Made by a program: the position numbers and the translations under genes. The notes beneath the pieces were generated by a model, which saw only the letters and a list, made by a program, of their open reading frames with translations, was not told where the DNA came from and ran no database searches. DNA of 20,278 bases from Nitrospinae bacterium AH_259_B05_G02_I21 (lineage in GTDB: Bacteria > JADFOP01), in contig JALLOF010000030.1 in assembly GCA_027717595.1 (NCBI GenBank), forward strand, positions 1-20,278, given 5' to 3'. This document shows positions 13,106-19,997 of this stretch, in pieces. Positions within the stretch are counted from its first letter, which is position 1. Each line of letters starts with the position of its first letter.

Positions 13106-13351
13106 ATGAGCGAAGCAAAGTCCGTCGTCGTCTACTCAAGCCCCGGGTGAAGCTCCTGCCAGGCGCTGAAAGGGTTCCTTTCAGCCAAAGGGGTTGATTT
13201 TACAGACCACAACGTCATGGACGATCCCGCTGCCTTGGAGGAGGTTGTCCGCCGCACGGGGGCCAGGGCGGTGCCCGTGGTAATGGTGGGCGACGAGGTC
13301 GTCGTCGGCTTCGACCGGGGCAAGCTCCAGCGGCTGCTCGAAATATCCTAG
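13106..13351 (+). CDS. Glutaredoxin-like selenoprotein with UxxC motif (Sec15)
   Basis: From ATG 13106 (AGGGGAGAA upstream) the frame gives 81 residues if UGA 13148-13150 is read as Sec. The N-terminus VVVYSSPGUSSCQALKGFL matches the glutaredoxin/NrdH active site CxxC with Sec in the first, nucleophilic position and Cys18 as partner. The fold continues with GVDFTDHNVMDD, RRTGARAVPVVMVGDEVVVG (cis-proline strand) and GFDRGKLQRLL, all typical. It has no other cysteine. A very good SECIS-like hairpin follows the UGA. Without recoding, the caller loses the gene entirely, since the remainder has no usable start. It may reduce or carry metal released from the MerT/MerF-like proteins. The next gene begins 8 bases after its stop. 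Confidence 0.9.
13162..13186 (+). promoter_or_regulatory. Bacterial SECIS hairpin candidate for the Sec glutaredoxin
   Basis: CTGAAAG (13166-13172) pairs perfectly with CTTTCAG (13178-13184) around a GGTTC loop; one more G-C pair would leave a GTT loop. Flanking GG/CC pair outside a two-base bulge. The loop starts 22 bases after the UGA. Position, G-led loop and stem length fit bacterial SECIS rules, making this the clearest of the set. Confidence 0.75.
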
Positions 13352-13358
13352 AGGGGAG

Positions 13359-13724
13359 ATGCCGGTGAAGGCGGGTGACGTCAAAAGCGGGGTGGTCAGT
13401 CTCTTTTCCGCCTTCGCCGCCTCGCTCTGCTGTGTATTGCCTCTGGTCGTCATCCTCTTGGGCCTTGGGAGCGGTGCTTTCATGGTTACAACTATGAAAT
13501 ACCGGGCGATTCTCATCCCGACGGGTGCTGGCGGCTTGGCACTGGGCTACTTCCTCTACTTCCGGGAGCGGCGCCGCTGCCGCACCCTGGCCTGCCGGAT
13601 GGCGGGCGCTAAAACCAACCTCGCCCTCTTGATATTCGCCACGGGTGTGGTGGCGGTGGCTGTTTTCTTCGACATATTCCCGGTGTTCGCCTCCAAGCTG
13701 CTTATGTCAGCCCTGCCTAATTGA
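13359..13724 (+). CDS. MerT-like mercury transport membrane protein (Cys form)
   Basis: The 121-residue inner-membrane protein has three hydrophobic helices (about 12-45, 48-67 and 88-112). The first carries the vicinal pair in AASLCCVLPLVVILLGLGSGAF (key residues Cys24-Cys25). The loop between helices two and three carries Cys74 and Cys79, the second pair of MerT. The length and layout match MerT, which passes Hg(II) from MerP across the inner membrane to the cytosol. It lies 8 bases after the Sec glutaredoxin and 12 before the Sec MerP-like gene, so its periplasmic partner would be a selenoprotein. It is the direct Cys homologue of the UU protein at 11732. Confidence 0.87.
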   Translation: MPVKAGDVKSGVVSLFSAFAASLCCVLPLVVILLGLGSGAFMVTTMKYRAILIPTGAGGLALGYFLYFRERRRCRTLACRMAGAKTNLALLIFATGVVAVAVFFDIFPVFASKLLMSALPN

Positions 13725-13736
13725 GGAGCCGAAGAG

Positions 13737-14033
13737 ATGAGCCGACGCGAGATGATTACGACCCTGGTGCTCGGACTCCTGTTCCTGGGGATGTTCGTGG
13801 TTCCCGCCGTGGCGGAGCTTCAGACGGTCACACTGACCATTGAAGGCATGGTCTGAGGCGCCTGACCCGTCTTGGTCAAGGCGGCCTTGGAGAGGCTGGA
13901 CGGCGTCGAGCAGGCAAAAGTGACCTTCAACCCCCCGGAGGCGGTGGTCCGGTTCGACCCGGATAGAGTTACCCTCGAAGAACTTATTAAGGTCATCGAG
14001 CAAGCCGGCTTCAGGGCTACGGCCAACCCTTAG
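13737..14033 (+). CDS. MerP-like periplasmic HMA selenoprotein with UxxU motif (Sec40, Sec43)
   Basis: From ATG 13737 (AGGAGCCGAAGAG upstream) the frame gives 98 residues if UGA codons at 13854 and 13863 are read as Sec. A signal peptide (TTLVLGLLFLGMFVVPAVA) precedes a complete HMA domain: VTLTIEGMVUGAU in place of GMTCxxC, then KAALERLDGVEQAKVTF, EAVVRFDPDRVTLEELIKVIE and QAGFRA. This is the size of ordinary MerP (about 90 residues). There is no cysteine in the protein. Most of the HMA domain lies downstream of the UGAs, so the reading frame is clearly maintained by selection. It should bind metal in the periplasm for the adjacent Cys MerT-like protein. Confidence 0.9.
13867..13884 (+). promoter_or_regulatory. 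Bacterial SECIS hairpin candidate with GGUC loop for MerP-like 2
   Basis: CCGTCTT (13867-13873) pairs with AAGGCGG (13878-13884) over seven positions, including a U-G pair. The four-base loop is GGTC, containing the same GGUC as the E. coli formate dehydrogenase SECIS loop. It starts 17 bases after the first UGA and 8 after the second. An alternative fold pairs GCCTGACC (13860-13867) with GGTCAAGGC. Confidence 0.65.
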
Positions 14034-14050
14034 CCTAGAAGGGGGATATT

Positions 14051-14617
14051 GTGCAAGAGACAAGGGGTCCGGAAAATCTTCTGGCGGAGCTGAAGACCCT
14101 CTTTAACCGGGACCAGGGCAGGCCTCGCCTTATCCTTCTTCTCTCCCCGACGTGAGGGGTCTGTGAGGACGGCGCCCGTTGGGTGCAGCAGGAGATCCTG
14201 GCGAGAAACCCTTCTTCCGAAATTTCCGTTTATGCCGTTTGGCTGTCCATGTTGAGCGGCGATGCCCAGGAGCGACTTTCTGAGGCAGAGAAGCGGATAG
14301 ACGATCCCCGAGTAACGCACTTTTGGGATGAAGAACGAAGCCTGGGAAGGTGGGTTAAAGAGAACGTCCTTCCTTCCTTTACGGAAAGAGACTGGGTCTC
14401 GGGGCAGGCTCCCGGCGCGGGCCTGAGCGTCCAGGAGATTGAACAGATAAAAGGTGGTCAGCCCCTCCAGGAGGATACCGTCTGGGACGCCTATTTGCTA
14501 TATGGGAGCGAGGCCCGATGGGATGAGACCCCCGAACCCTTGGTTGGCTGGGGCTCCACGGTCATCCAGGCGGCAGACAAGCTCCTTGAGGAAGTAACCC
14601 TGTTGCTTGCCGAATGA
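14051..14617 (+). CDS. Thioredoxin-like selenoprotein with UxxC motif (Sec35)
   Basis: From GTG 14051 (AAGGGGGAT upstream) the frame gives 188 residues if UGA 14153-14155 is read as Sec. The segment RLILLLSPTUGVCEDGARWV has the strand-then-active-site layout of thioredoxin folds, with Sec35 and Cys38 the only such residues in the protein. Downstream features are EISVYAVWLSML, RVTHFWDEERSLGRW, VWDAYLLYGSEARW and PEPLVGWGSTVI. This pattern resembles Cys-containing thioredoxin-like hypotheticals often seen near metal-resistance genes; I know no established function. There is no signal peptide, so it is likely cytoplasmic. It is the last clear gene of the ArsR-led operon, 17 bases after the Sec MerP-like gene. 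Without recoding, only residues 45-188 would be called. Confidence 0.88.
14172..14186 (+). promoter_or_regulatory. SECIS-like hairpin for the Sec thioredoxin-like gene
   Basis: GCGCCC (14172-14177) pairs with GGGTGC (14181-14186) around a GTT loop, with one G-U pair. The loop starts 22 bases after the UGA, the same spacing as in the Sec glutaredoxin. A three-base loop is at the small end of the known range. Confidence 0.5.
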
Positions 14618-14748
14618 GAACCTACAGCCACCCGAGAAAGTATAGGTCACCAAGGCAGCCCGGAGCCATCGCGGCTCTCACCCTCGCCTCGGGGCTTGTG
14701 GTGGCCGTTCGCATGGATGAAACCCTCCCGAGCCAACGGGGCGCTTGA
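14614..14748 (+). CDS. Possible small protein overlapping the Sec thioredoxin-like gene
   Basis: An ATG at 14614 shares the ATGA overlap with the stop of the previous gene and opens a 44-residue frame with a basic start (RTYSHPRKYRSPRQ) and one hydrophobic segment (GAIAALTLASGLVVAV). The frame ends at TGA 14746. The overlap and segment suggest a small membrane protein, but no family is known. The rest of the gap to 14971 holds only a CAGCCGG/CCGGCTG hairpin (14876-14893), which has no T-run. Confidence 0.25.
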   Translation: MRTYSHPRKYRSPRQPGAIAALTLASGLVVAVRMDETLPSQRGA

Positions 14749-14971
14749 CCGAGGAGAGAGGGGACGGTATAACCAATAGCAAAGGGTGGTTCGGGAGACT
14801 GGCCTCGCCTGCTGATACGCACCTCACTTCCAACACAAACGGTAGCGCCACTCAGCACTGTTTTCGACATTCCGGCAGCCGGAGGACCGGCTGTTGCTGT
14901 GACTATAGCGCCCGGCCCGGACGGAATGCCAAGACGCCCTCTGTGCCCAAGCCTTATGAGGAGTAACGCCT

Positions 14972-15484
14972 ATGAAGTCTCCAAGCCTTTTCCGCTCTCC
15001 GATTCGGTCCATGACCTGTCTGACCCGAATCCTCCCCATACTCGTCGCCGCCGTGGTGCTCATCGGGCTCGGCGCCCCGCTCCTCTCGGCTGGCGAGAAG
15101 GATCAAAAGAGCCTGTACGAGCGGCTCGGCGGGATTGTGCCCATCGCCGCGCTGGTGGACGATTTCCTGGACCGCCTCTACCCGAACCCGGTCCTGAACG
15201 CCAACCCGGCCATCGATGCGGCCCGAAAGCGGGTTCCGCAGTCCGCACTCAAGTTCCTCGTCACCCAGTTCGTCTGCCAGGCGGCAGGCGGGCCGTGCAG
15301 CTACCAGGGCCGCTCGATGAAGGAGACTCACAAGCATCTCAACATCAATGGGGTGGAGTGGCAGGCCATGATGGCCGATTTCCGCGAGAGCCTCTACAAG
15401 TTCAAGGTGCCCGCGCGGGAGCAGAAGGAGCTCGTGGCGCTGTTGGAGTCCGTGAAGGGCGATATTGTGATTGCGGCCAAGTGA
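14972..15484 (+). CDS. Exported group I truncated haemoglobin
   Basis: The 170-residue protein starts with a signal peptide or anchor (LTRILPILVAAVVLIGLGAPLLSA, cut near residue 40). A truncated globin domain follows: SLYERLGGIVPIAALVDDFLDRL, NANPAI, KFLVTQFVCQAAGGP and the heme-binding helix GRSMKETHKHLNI with proximal His120. Group I globins bind O2 or NO; an exported form would act in the periplasm, for example in NO detoxification or redox sensing. Two cysteines (Cys102, Cys109) may form a disulfide. ATG 14972 has GAGGAG 8 bases upstream. It lies about 350 bases after the mer-like cluster, in the same direction, with no terminator between, so joint expression is possible but unproven. Confidence 0.85.
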   Translation: MKSPSLFRSPIRSMTCLTRILPILVAAVVLIGLGAPLLSAGEKDQKSLYERLGGIVPIAALVDDFLDRLYPNPVLNANPAIDAARKRVPQSALKFLVTQFVCQAAGGPCSYQGRSMKETHKHLNINGVEWQAMMADFRESLYKFKVPAREQKELVALLESVKGDIVIAAK

Positions 15485-15662
15485 TGGGCCTGTTCGGCCT
15501 CGGGCGCTGCCCGCGGCCGACCGGGGGGACATTCACCGCTCCATCCTTTCAGTAATCTCTCAAGGAGCAGGACGTAAGCGGAATTGGTTTGGGCTGTTCT
15601 CAGTCGGGCAAAAGGTGTTTGGATAACGGCTTGGAATTGAAGGACTTATCAGCAAAAATGAC

Positions 15663-15691
15663 TTGACAGGCATGCCCTGCCGTGGTAGGGT
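15663..15691 (+). promoter_or_regulatory. Candidate promoter before the M23 peptidase
   Basis: TTGACA (15663-15668) and TAGGGT (15686-15691) are 17 bases apart. The -10 element lies inside the longest possible frame of the M23 gene, which supports a later start at 15784. The gap 15485-15662 shows no gene. Confidence 0.5.
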
Positions 15692-15783
15692 TGGGCAGTT
15701 TTGCGTCCGACCAATCCATCGTACAAGCAGTTCCTGATTCCTCCCCGGTGCTCTCGTCTGGAACGGTCCGTGGAGAGGGTTTT

Positions 15784-16710
15784 GTGGGTCGCGAGAAGCT
15801 GACGGTCATCGTCCTGCCCGGTGGAGCCGGCAGTCCCCGGACGCTGGGCATCAGACGTCGTTGGTTGCGGGTGATGGGCGTCGCCGCGCTGATCGGCCTG
15901 GCGAGCATAGTCATCTTGGTGCTTTCCTACCGGAGCCTCCGCCGCCAGGTGGTCGAGTTCGCTTCCCTCCAGGCACAGACGAGCTCCCAGCAAGTGCAGC
16001 TGGCCTCCATGTCCGAGGAATTGAAGGATTTGCGGGACCAGCTCCACAGGGTTCGGAAGCTGGACCGCAAGCTCCGTCTGATGGCGAGCCTGGAGCCCCC
16101 GCCGGAGAGCTCCGCGCCGCTGCTTGGCCTCGGTGGGCCCTCCCCGAGCAGCTCCGCCGCCAAAGAGGTGTTCATCGCCGATCGGCAATCCACCCTCATC
16201 GAGTCGATGCGCCAGGAGCTTGCCAAGCTCAGGACGGTCGCTGGTCGCCAGGAGACGAGTTTCCACGAGCTTGTGAGCGCATTCCACGACATGAAGAGCC
16301 TCCTGGCCCACACGCCGTCCATCTGGCCCGTCCGCGGATGGGTGACAAGCGGCTTCGGCCGCCGCATCTCGCCATTCACCGGGAAAAGGGCCCTGCACAC
16401 CGGGATCGACATCGCCTCGCGCAGGGGGGCGGTCATCCTCGCGCCGGCCGACGGGGTGGTCACCCGCGTGACCAGCGAGTACAACCTCGGCAAGCTCGTG
16501 GAGATCGACCACGGCTACGGCTTTTCGACCCGCTTCGGCCACAACTCCCGGGTTCTCGTGCATACCGGACAGCGGGTGAGGCGGGGAGACCCGATCGCCC
16601 GGGTGGGCAACACCGGCCACTCGACGGGCCCCCACGTCCATTACGAAGTCCGCCTCGACGGGGTTCCGGTCAACCCCAAGCGATACCTCCTGGAGGATGA
16701 AACCCTCTAA
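15784..16710 (+). CDS. Membrane-anchored M23 (LytM) family endopeptidase
   Basis: The 308-residue protein begins REKLTVIVLPGGAG, then has a membrane segment (about 30-52, MGVAALIGLASIVILVLSY) and a coiled-coil (about 53-100). A low-complexity linker and a second helical stretch lead to a C-terminal LytM domain from about residue 180. That domain shows GFGRRISPFTGKRALHTGIDIA (zinc ligands His and Asp), the HxH motif in GPHVHYEVRLDG and a FGHNSR catalytic-site histidine, so it appears active. It cuts peptide cross-links in the murein or activates amidases. GTG 15784 was chosen because GGAGAGGG lies just upstream and a promoter lies within the longer frame that starts at 15682. This is a housekeeping-type gene, unlinked to the mer-like cluster. 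Confidence 0.85.
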   Translation: MGREKLTVIVLPGGAGSPRTLGIRRRWLRVMGVAALIGLASIVILVLSYRSLRRQVVEFASLQAQTSSQQVQLASMSEELKDLRDQLHRVRKLDRKLRLMASLEPPPESSAPLLGLGGPSPSSSAAKEVFIADRQSTLIESMRQELAKLRTVAGRQETSFHELVSAFHDMKSLLAHTPSIWPVRGWVTSGFGRRISPFTGKRALHTGIDIASRRGAVILAPADGVVTRVTSEYNLGKLVEIDHGYGFSTRFGHNSRVLVHTGQRVRRGDPIARVGNTGHSTGPHVHYEVRLDGVPVNPKRYLLEDETL

Positions 16711-16767
16711 CGGCTATTCACTCTAAGGGAGAGACGACCAGCACAAGGAGGAGGGAGGAGCAGGAAC

Positions 16768-16971
16768 GTGAAGCAAGGCAATGTGAAGTGGTTCAACGAA
16801 ACGAAAGGATTCGGCTTCATCGTTCCCGAGGACGGGGGCGACGACGTCTTCGTTCACTACTCACAGATTTCGATGGACGGCTTCAAGACCCTGGCCGAGG
16901 GCCAGCCGGTCCGGTTCGAGGTCGTCGAGACGTCCAAGGGGCAGCAAGCCCACAACGTCACCAGGGTGTAA
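16768..16971 (+). CDS. Cold-shock protein (CspA family)
   Basis: The 67-residue single-domain nucleic-acid chaperone has RNP1 (KGFGFI) and RNP2 (VFVHYSQI), both intact, after [11 protein letters not shown]. The ending QAHNVTRV is typical. The GTG start has a very purine-rich ribosome site (AGGAGGAGGGAGGAG) 7 bases upstream, suggesting strong translation. A perfect-looking terminator follows. It binds single-stranded RNA or DNA and limits secondary structure, usually in growth or cold response. Confidence 0.95.
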   Translation: MKQGNVKWFNETKGFGFIVPEDGGDDVFVHYSQISMDGFKTLAEGQPVRFEVVETSKGQQAHNVTRV

Positions 16972-16983
16972 GTCATCGCATCG

Positions 16984-17025
16984 CGCCCCCGGGGCTCCCT
17001 TCAAGGGAGCCCGGGGGCGTTTGTT
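16984..17025 (+). terminator. Rho-independent terminator after the cold-shock gene
   Basis: A long GC-rich stem joins 16984-17001 to 17003-17019 (arms CGCCCCCGGGGCTCCCTT and AAGGGAGCCCGGGGGCG) with a single bulged G and a minimal loop. TTTGTT follows. It isolates the cold-shock gene from secA. Confidence 0.88.
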
Positions 17026-17156
17026 ATGGCGCCGGTGCGGGGCATGGACGCCTCCGGGGCGCGACCTGCCACACCTTGCCTTGCGCCGCCCGTCGAACTC
17101 CGCTAAAATAAAGGGGTCTAAATAAGCATAATGAATTCTGGAGCCCGCCCCTACCC

Positions 17157-19916
17157 ATGATTACCCAGTTCCTCCAAAAAGTCGTTCCCTCGAAAAACGT
17201 GCGTGAGCTTCGGCGCATCCAGCCCATCGTCGAGGCCGTCGGCGCCCTCGAGCCCGAGATGCAGGCTTTGAGCGACGAGGCGCTTAGGGCCAAGACGGCC
17301 GAGTTCCGCTCGAGGCTGGACCAGGGGGAGGCGATGGACGATCTGCTCGTGGAGGCCTTTGCTGTGGTGCGCGAGGCCGGCCGCCGCACGCTCGAGATGC
17401 GCCACTTCGACGTCCAGATCGTCGGCGGAGTGGTGCTCCACGAGGGTAAGATCGCCGAGATGAAAACCGGCGAGGGCAAGACCCTCGTTGCCACCCTCCC
17501 GGTCTACCTCAACGCGCTCGGCGGCCGGGGTGTCCACCTGGTCACGGTGAACGACTACCTCGCCCGGCGCGACTCCGAGTGGATGGGCAGGCTCTACACC
17601 TTCCTCGGCCTCACCGTGGGCGTCGTACAGCATGACATGGAAGACGAAGCCCGCCGCCAGGCCTACGGGAGCGACGTCGCATACGGAACCAACAACGAGT
17701 TCGGGTTTGACTTCCTGCGGGACAATATGAAGTTCGACATCGCCGACTACGTCCAGCGCGAACACGTCTACGCCATCGTTGATGAGGTCGACTCCATCCT
17801 CATCGACGAGGCCAGAACGCCTCTGATAATCTCCGGGCCCGCCGAGGAGTCCACCGACAAGTACTACACGATCGACCGCATCATCCCTCGGGTCAGGCAG
17901 GAGGATCACTACACCGTCGAGGAGAAGACCCGCACGGTGGCCCTGACCGAAGAGGGGGTCTTCCGGGTCGAAGAGATCATGGGTGTGGAGAACCTCTACG
18001 ACCCACACAACATCGACACCCTCCATCACGTTCACCAGGCGCTGAAGGCCCACGTGCTGTTCAAGCGCGACGTGGACTACGTGGTCAAGGACGGTGAGGT
18101 CATCATCGTCGATGAGTTCACGGGCCGCCTCATGCCGGGCCGGCGCTACTCCGAGGGCCTCCACCAGGCGCTGGAAGCCAAGGAGAAGGTCACCATCGCC
18201 AACGAGAACCAGACGCTGGCCTCCATCACCTTCCAGAACTACTTCCGCATGTACGATAAGCTCGCCGGCATGACGGGCACGGCCGATACCGAGGCGGCCG
18301 AGTTCGCCGAAATCTACGACCTCGACGTGATGGTCATCCCGACGAACGTGGAGCTCATCCGCACCGAGCACCCTGATGTGATCTACCGCACCTCCCCGGA
18401 GAAGTGGAACGCCGTAGTGGAGGAGATTGCCGAGCTCTACGAGCAGCGCCGCCCGGTGCTCGTCGGTACCATCTCGATCGAGAACTCCGAGATGCTCTCG
18501 GGGCGCCTCAAGCGCCAGGGCATCCCCCACCACGTGCTCAACGCCAAGCACCATGAAAGAGAGGCTGAGATCGTGGCCCAGGCGGGCCGTCTCGGCGCTG
18601 TTACCTTAGCCACGAACATGGCCGGCCGGGGCACCGACATCCTGCTGGGCGGCAACCCGGAGTTTCTCTCCAGGGAGGCCTTGAAGAAAGAGGGCAAGAA
18701 CCCGGCCGAGGTCTCCCCCAAGGAGTGGGAGGCCGTCTATCAGCGAATCAAAGAGGAGACCGACGCCGAGCACGACGAGGTCGTCGAGCTCGGGGGGCTC
18801 CACATCCTGAGCACCGAGCGCCACGAGGCCCGAAGAATCGACAACCAGCTTCGGGGCCGCTCCGGCCGCCAGGGCGACCCAGGCTCGTCGCGCTTCTACC
18901 TCGCGTTGGACGACGACCTCATGCGGATTTTCGCCTCCGAGCGGGTCAGTAGCCTCATGGAGAAGCTTGGGATGGAGGAGGGGGTGCCCATCGAGCACAC
19001 CATGGTGACCAAGGCCATCGAAACCGCCCAGAAGAAGGTCGAGGCCCATAACTTCGATATCCGAAAGCACCTGCTCGAGTACGACGACGTGATGAGCAAG
19101 CAGCGAGAGGTGGTCTACGGGCTTCGTAGCCAGTTGCTCGAAGGCGAGGGCCTGCGGGACGAGCTCGACGAGATGATCGAAGAGGTGCTCGATGCCGTCC
19201 TCGAGACCTACGCGGCCGAGGAGATCTACACCGAGGAGTGGGACCTTGCGGGCCTGCGCGAGGCCCTCCGCCGCCAGTTTGACCTCGATTTCATCTTCGA
19301 GCAGTGGGAGGAGGCCTGCGCGGCCGCCGAAAGCCCTGCCAGTCACACCGCGCTGCGCGAGCATCTCCTCGGTCTCATCACCGAGGCCTACCAGGCCCGG
19401 GAAGCCCAGCTCAGCGAGCCCTTCATGCGCCACCTGGAGAAGATATTCATGCTCCAGAGCCTCGATGGGCTCTGGAAAGACCACCTCCTCAACATGGACC
19501 ACCTTAGAGACGGCATCGGGCTTCGCGGATACGGCCAGAAGGACCCCTTGAACGAGTACAAGCGCGAGGGGTTCGAGATGTTCCAGGCCATGACGGGCCG
19601 GTGGAAGGAGGAGACGGTGGAGCTTCTCTTCAAGGTCCGGGTGGAGGAGCCCACCGAGGTGGAGCTGCCGCGTGGCCGACGCGGCCGGATGGTCGAGAGC
19701 CGCGAGAGCATATTTGTGGACCTGCCGCCCGAGGCGGCCGTGCCCGTGGGGATGCCGGAGGGTGTGCCGGAGGGCATGCCGCCCCTGCCGCCAGAAGCCA
19801 TGGGGGGTGCGGGCGCCCGTCCCCAGACCTACCGGCGCGAAGGGCGCAAGGTAGGCCGCAACGAGCCCTGCCCCTGCGGAAGCGGCAAAAAGCACAAGAA
19901 GTGCTGCGGGGCGTAG
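17157..19916 (+). CDS. secA: Preprotein translocase ATPase SecA
   Basis: The 919-residue motor drives proteins through SecYEG at the inner membrane. Visible parts are the Walker A loop MKTGEGKT (102-109), [26 protein letters not shown], Walker B with [20 protein letters not shown], and the preprotein cross-linking region. The second motor domain shows [15 protein letters not shown] and [13 protein letters not shown]; helical wing and scaffold regions include [22 protein letters not shown] proline/methionine-rich linker leads to a C-terminal zinc-binding tail ([15 protein letters not shown]), which binds SecB and lipids. The length is normal. ATG 17157 starts the standard [11 protein letters not shown]-terminus. 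It has its own transcription unit, with terminators on both sides. Confidence 0.98.
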   Translation: MITQFLQKVVPSKNVRELRRIQPIVEAVGALEPEMQALSDEALRAKTAEFRSRLDQGEAMDDLLVEAFAVVREAGRRTLEMRHFDVQIVGGVVLHEGKIAEMKTGEGKTLVATLPVYLNALGGRGVHLVTVNDYLARRDSEWMGRLYTFLGLTVGVVQHDMEDEARRQAYGSDVAYGTNNEFGFDFLRDNMKFDIADYVQREHVYAIVDEVDSILIDEARTPLIISGPAEESTDKYYTIDRIIPRVRQEDHYTVEEKTRTVALTEEGVFRVEEIMGVENLYDPHNIDTLHHVHQALKAHVLFKRDVDYVVKDGEVIIVDEFTGRLMPGRRYSEGLHQALEAKEKVTIANENQTLASITFQNYFRMYDKLAGMTGTADTEAAEFAEIYDLDVMVIPTNVELIRTEHPDVIYRTSPEKWNAVVEEIAELYEQRRPVLVGTISIENSEMLSGRLKRQGIPHHVLNAKHHEREAEIVAQAGRLGAVTLATNMAGRGTDILLGGNPEFLSREALKKEGKNPAEVSPKEWEAVYQRIKEETDAEHDEVVELGGLHILSTERHEARRIDNQLRGRSGRQGDPGSSRFYLALDDDLMRIFASERVSSLMEKLGMEEGVPIEHTMVTKAIETAQKKVEAHNFDIRKHLLEYDDVMSKQREVVYGLRSQLLEGEGLRDELDEMIEEVLDAVLETYAAEEIYTEEWDLAGLREALRRQFDLDFIFEQWEEACAAAESPASHTALREHLLGLITEAYQAREAQLSEPFMRHLEKIFMLQSLDGLWKDHLLNMDHLRDGIGLRGYGQKDPLNEYKREGFEMFQAMTGRWKEETVELLFKVRVEEPTEVELPRGRRGRMVESRESIFVDLPPEAAVPVGMPEGVPEGMPPLPPEAMGGAGARPQTYRREGRKVGRNEPCPCGSGKKHKKCCGA

Positions 19917-19967
19917 TGGTCCGGTCTCTTTAATCCCCGGAAATCCCAGACGATGCGATGATGATGT

Positions 19968-19997
19968 GGCCTCCCGTCGCGGGGAGGCCTTATTCTT
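19968..19997. terminator. Shared terminator between secA and the convergent gene
   Basis: GGCCTCCC (19968-19975) pairs with GGGAGGCC (19982-19989), with a short loop, followed by TTATTCTT. It lies between the convergent ends of secA and the minus-strand gene and may end both. Confidence 0.65.

Noticed and set aside
11191-14617. UGA codons as frameshifts, nonsense mutations or pseudogenes
   Set aside because: All eight fall on conserved active-site cysteines, no other disruption is present, ribosome sites are intact, and frames continue with full family homology. Random decay would not target only these positions.
14876-14893. Terminator or SECIS element in the gap before the globin
   Set aside because: The 7-bp hairpin has no T-run after it and no suitable UGA at the right distance upstream.
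15649-16641. Long minus-strand frame over the M23 peptidase
   Set aside because: It is an antisense shadow of a GC-rich gene, with low-complexity His/Arg/Gly-rich content and no family match.
17151-18554. 467-residue minus-strand frame over secA
   Set aside because: It lies wholly antisense to well-conserved SecA and has the valine/aspartate/leucine-rich composition typical of shadow frames. The same holds for the 492-residue frame at 18606-20084.
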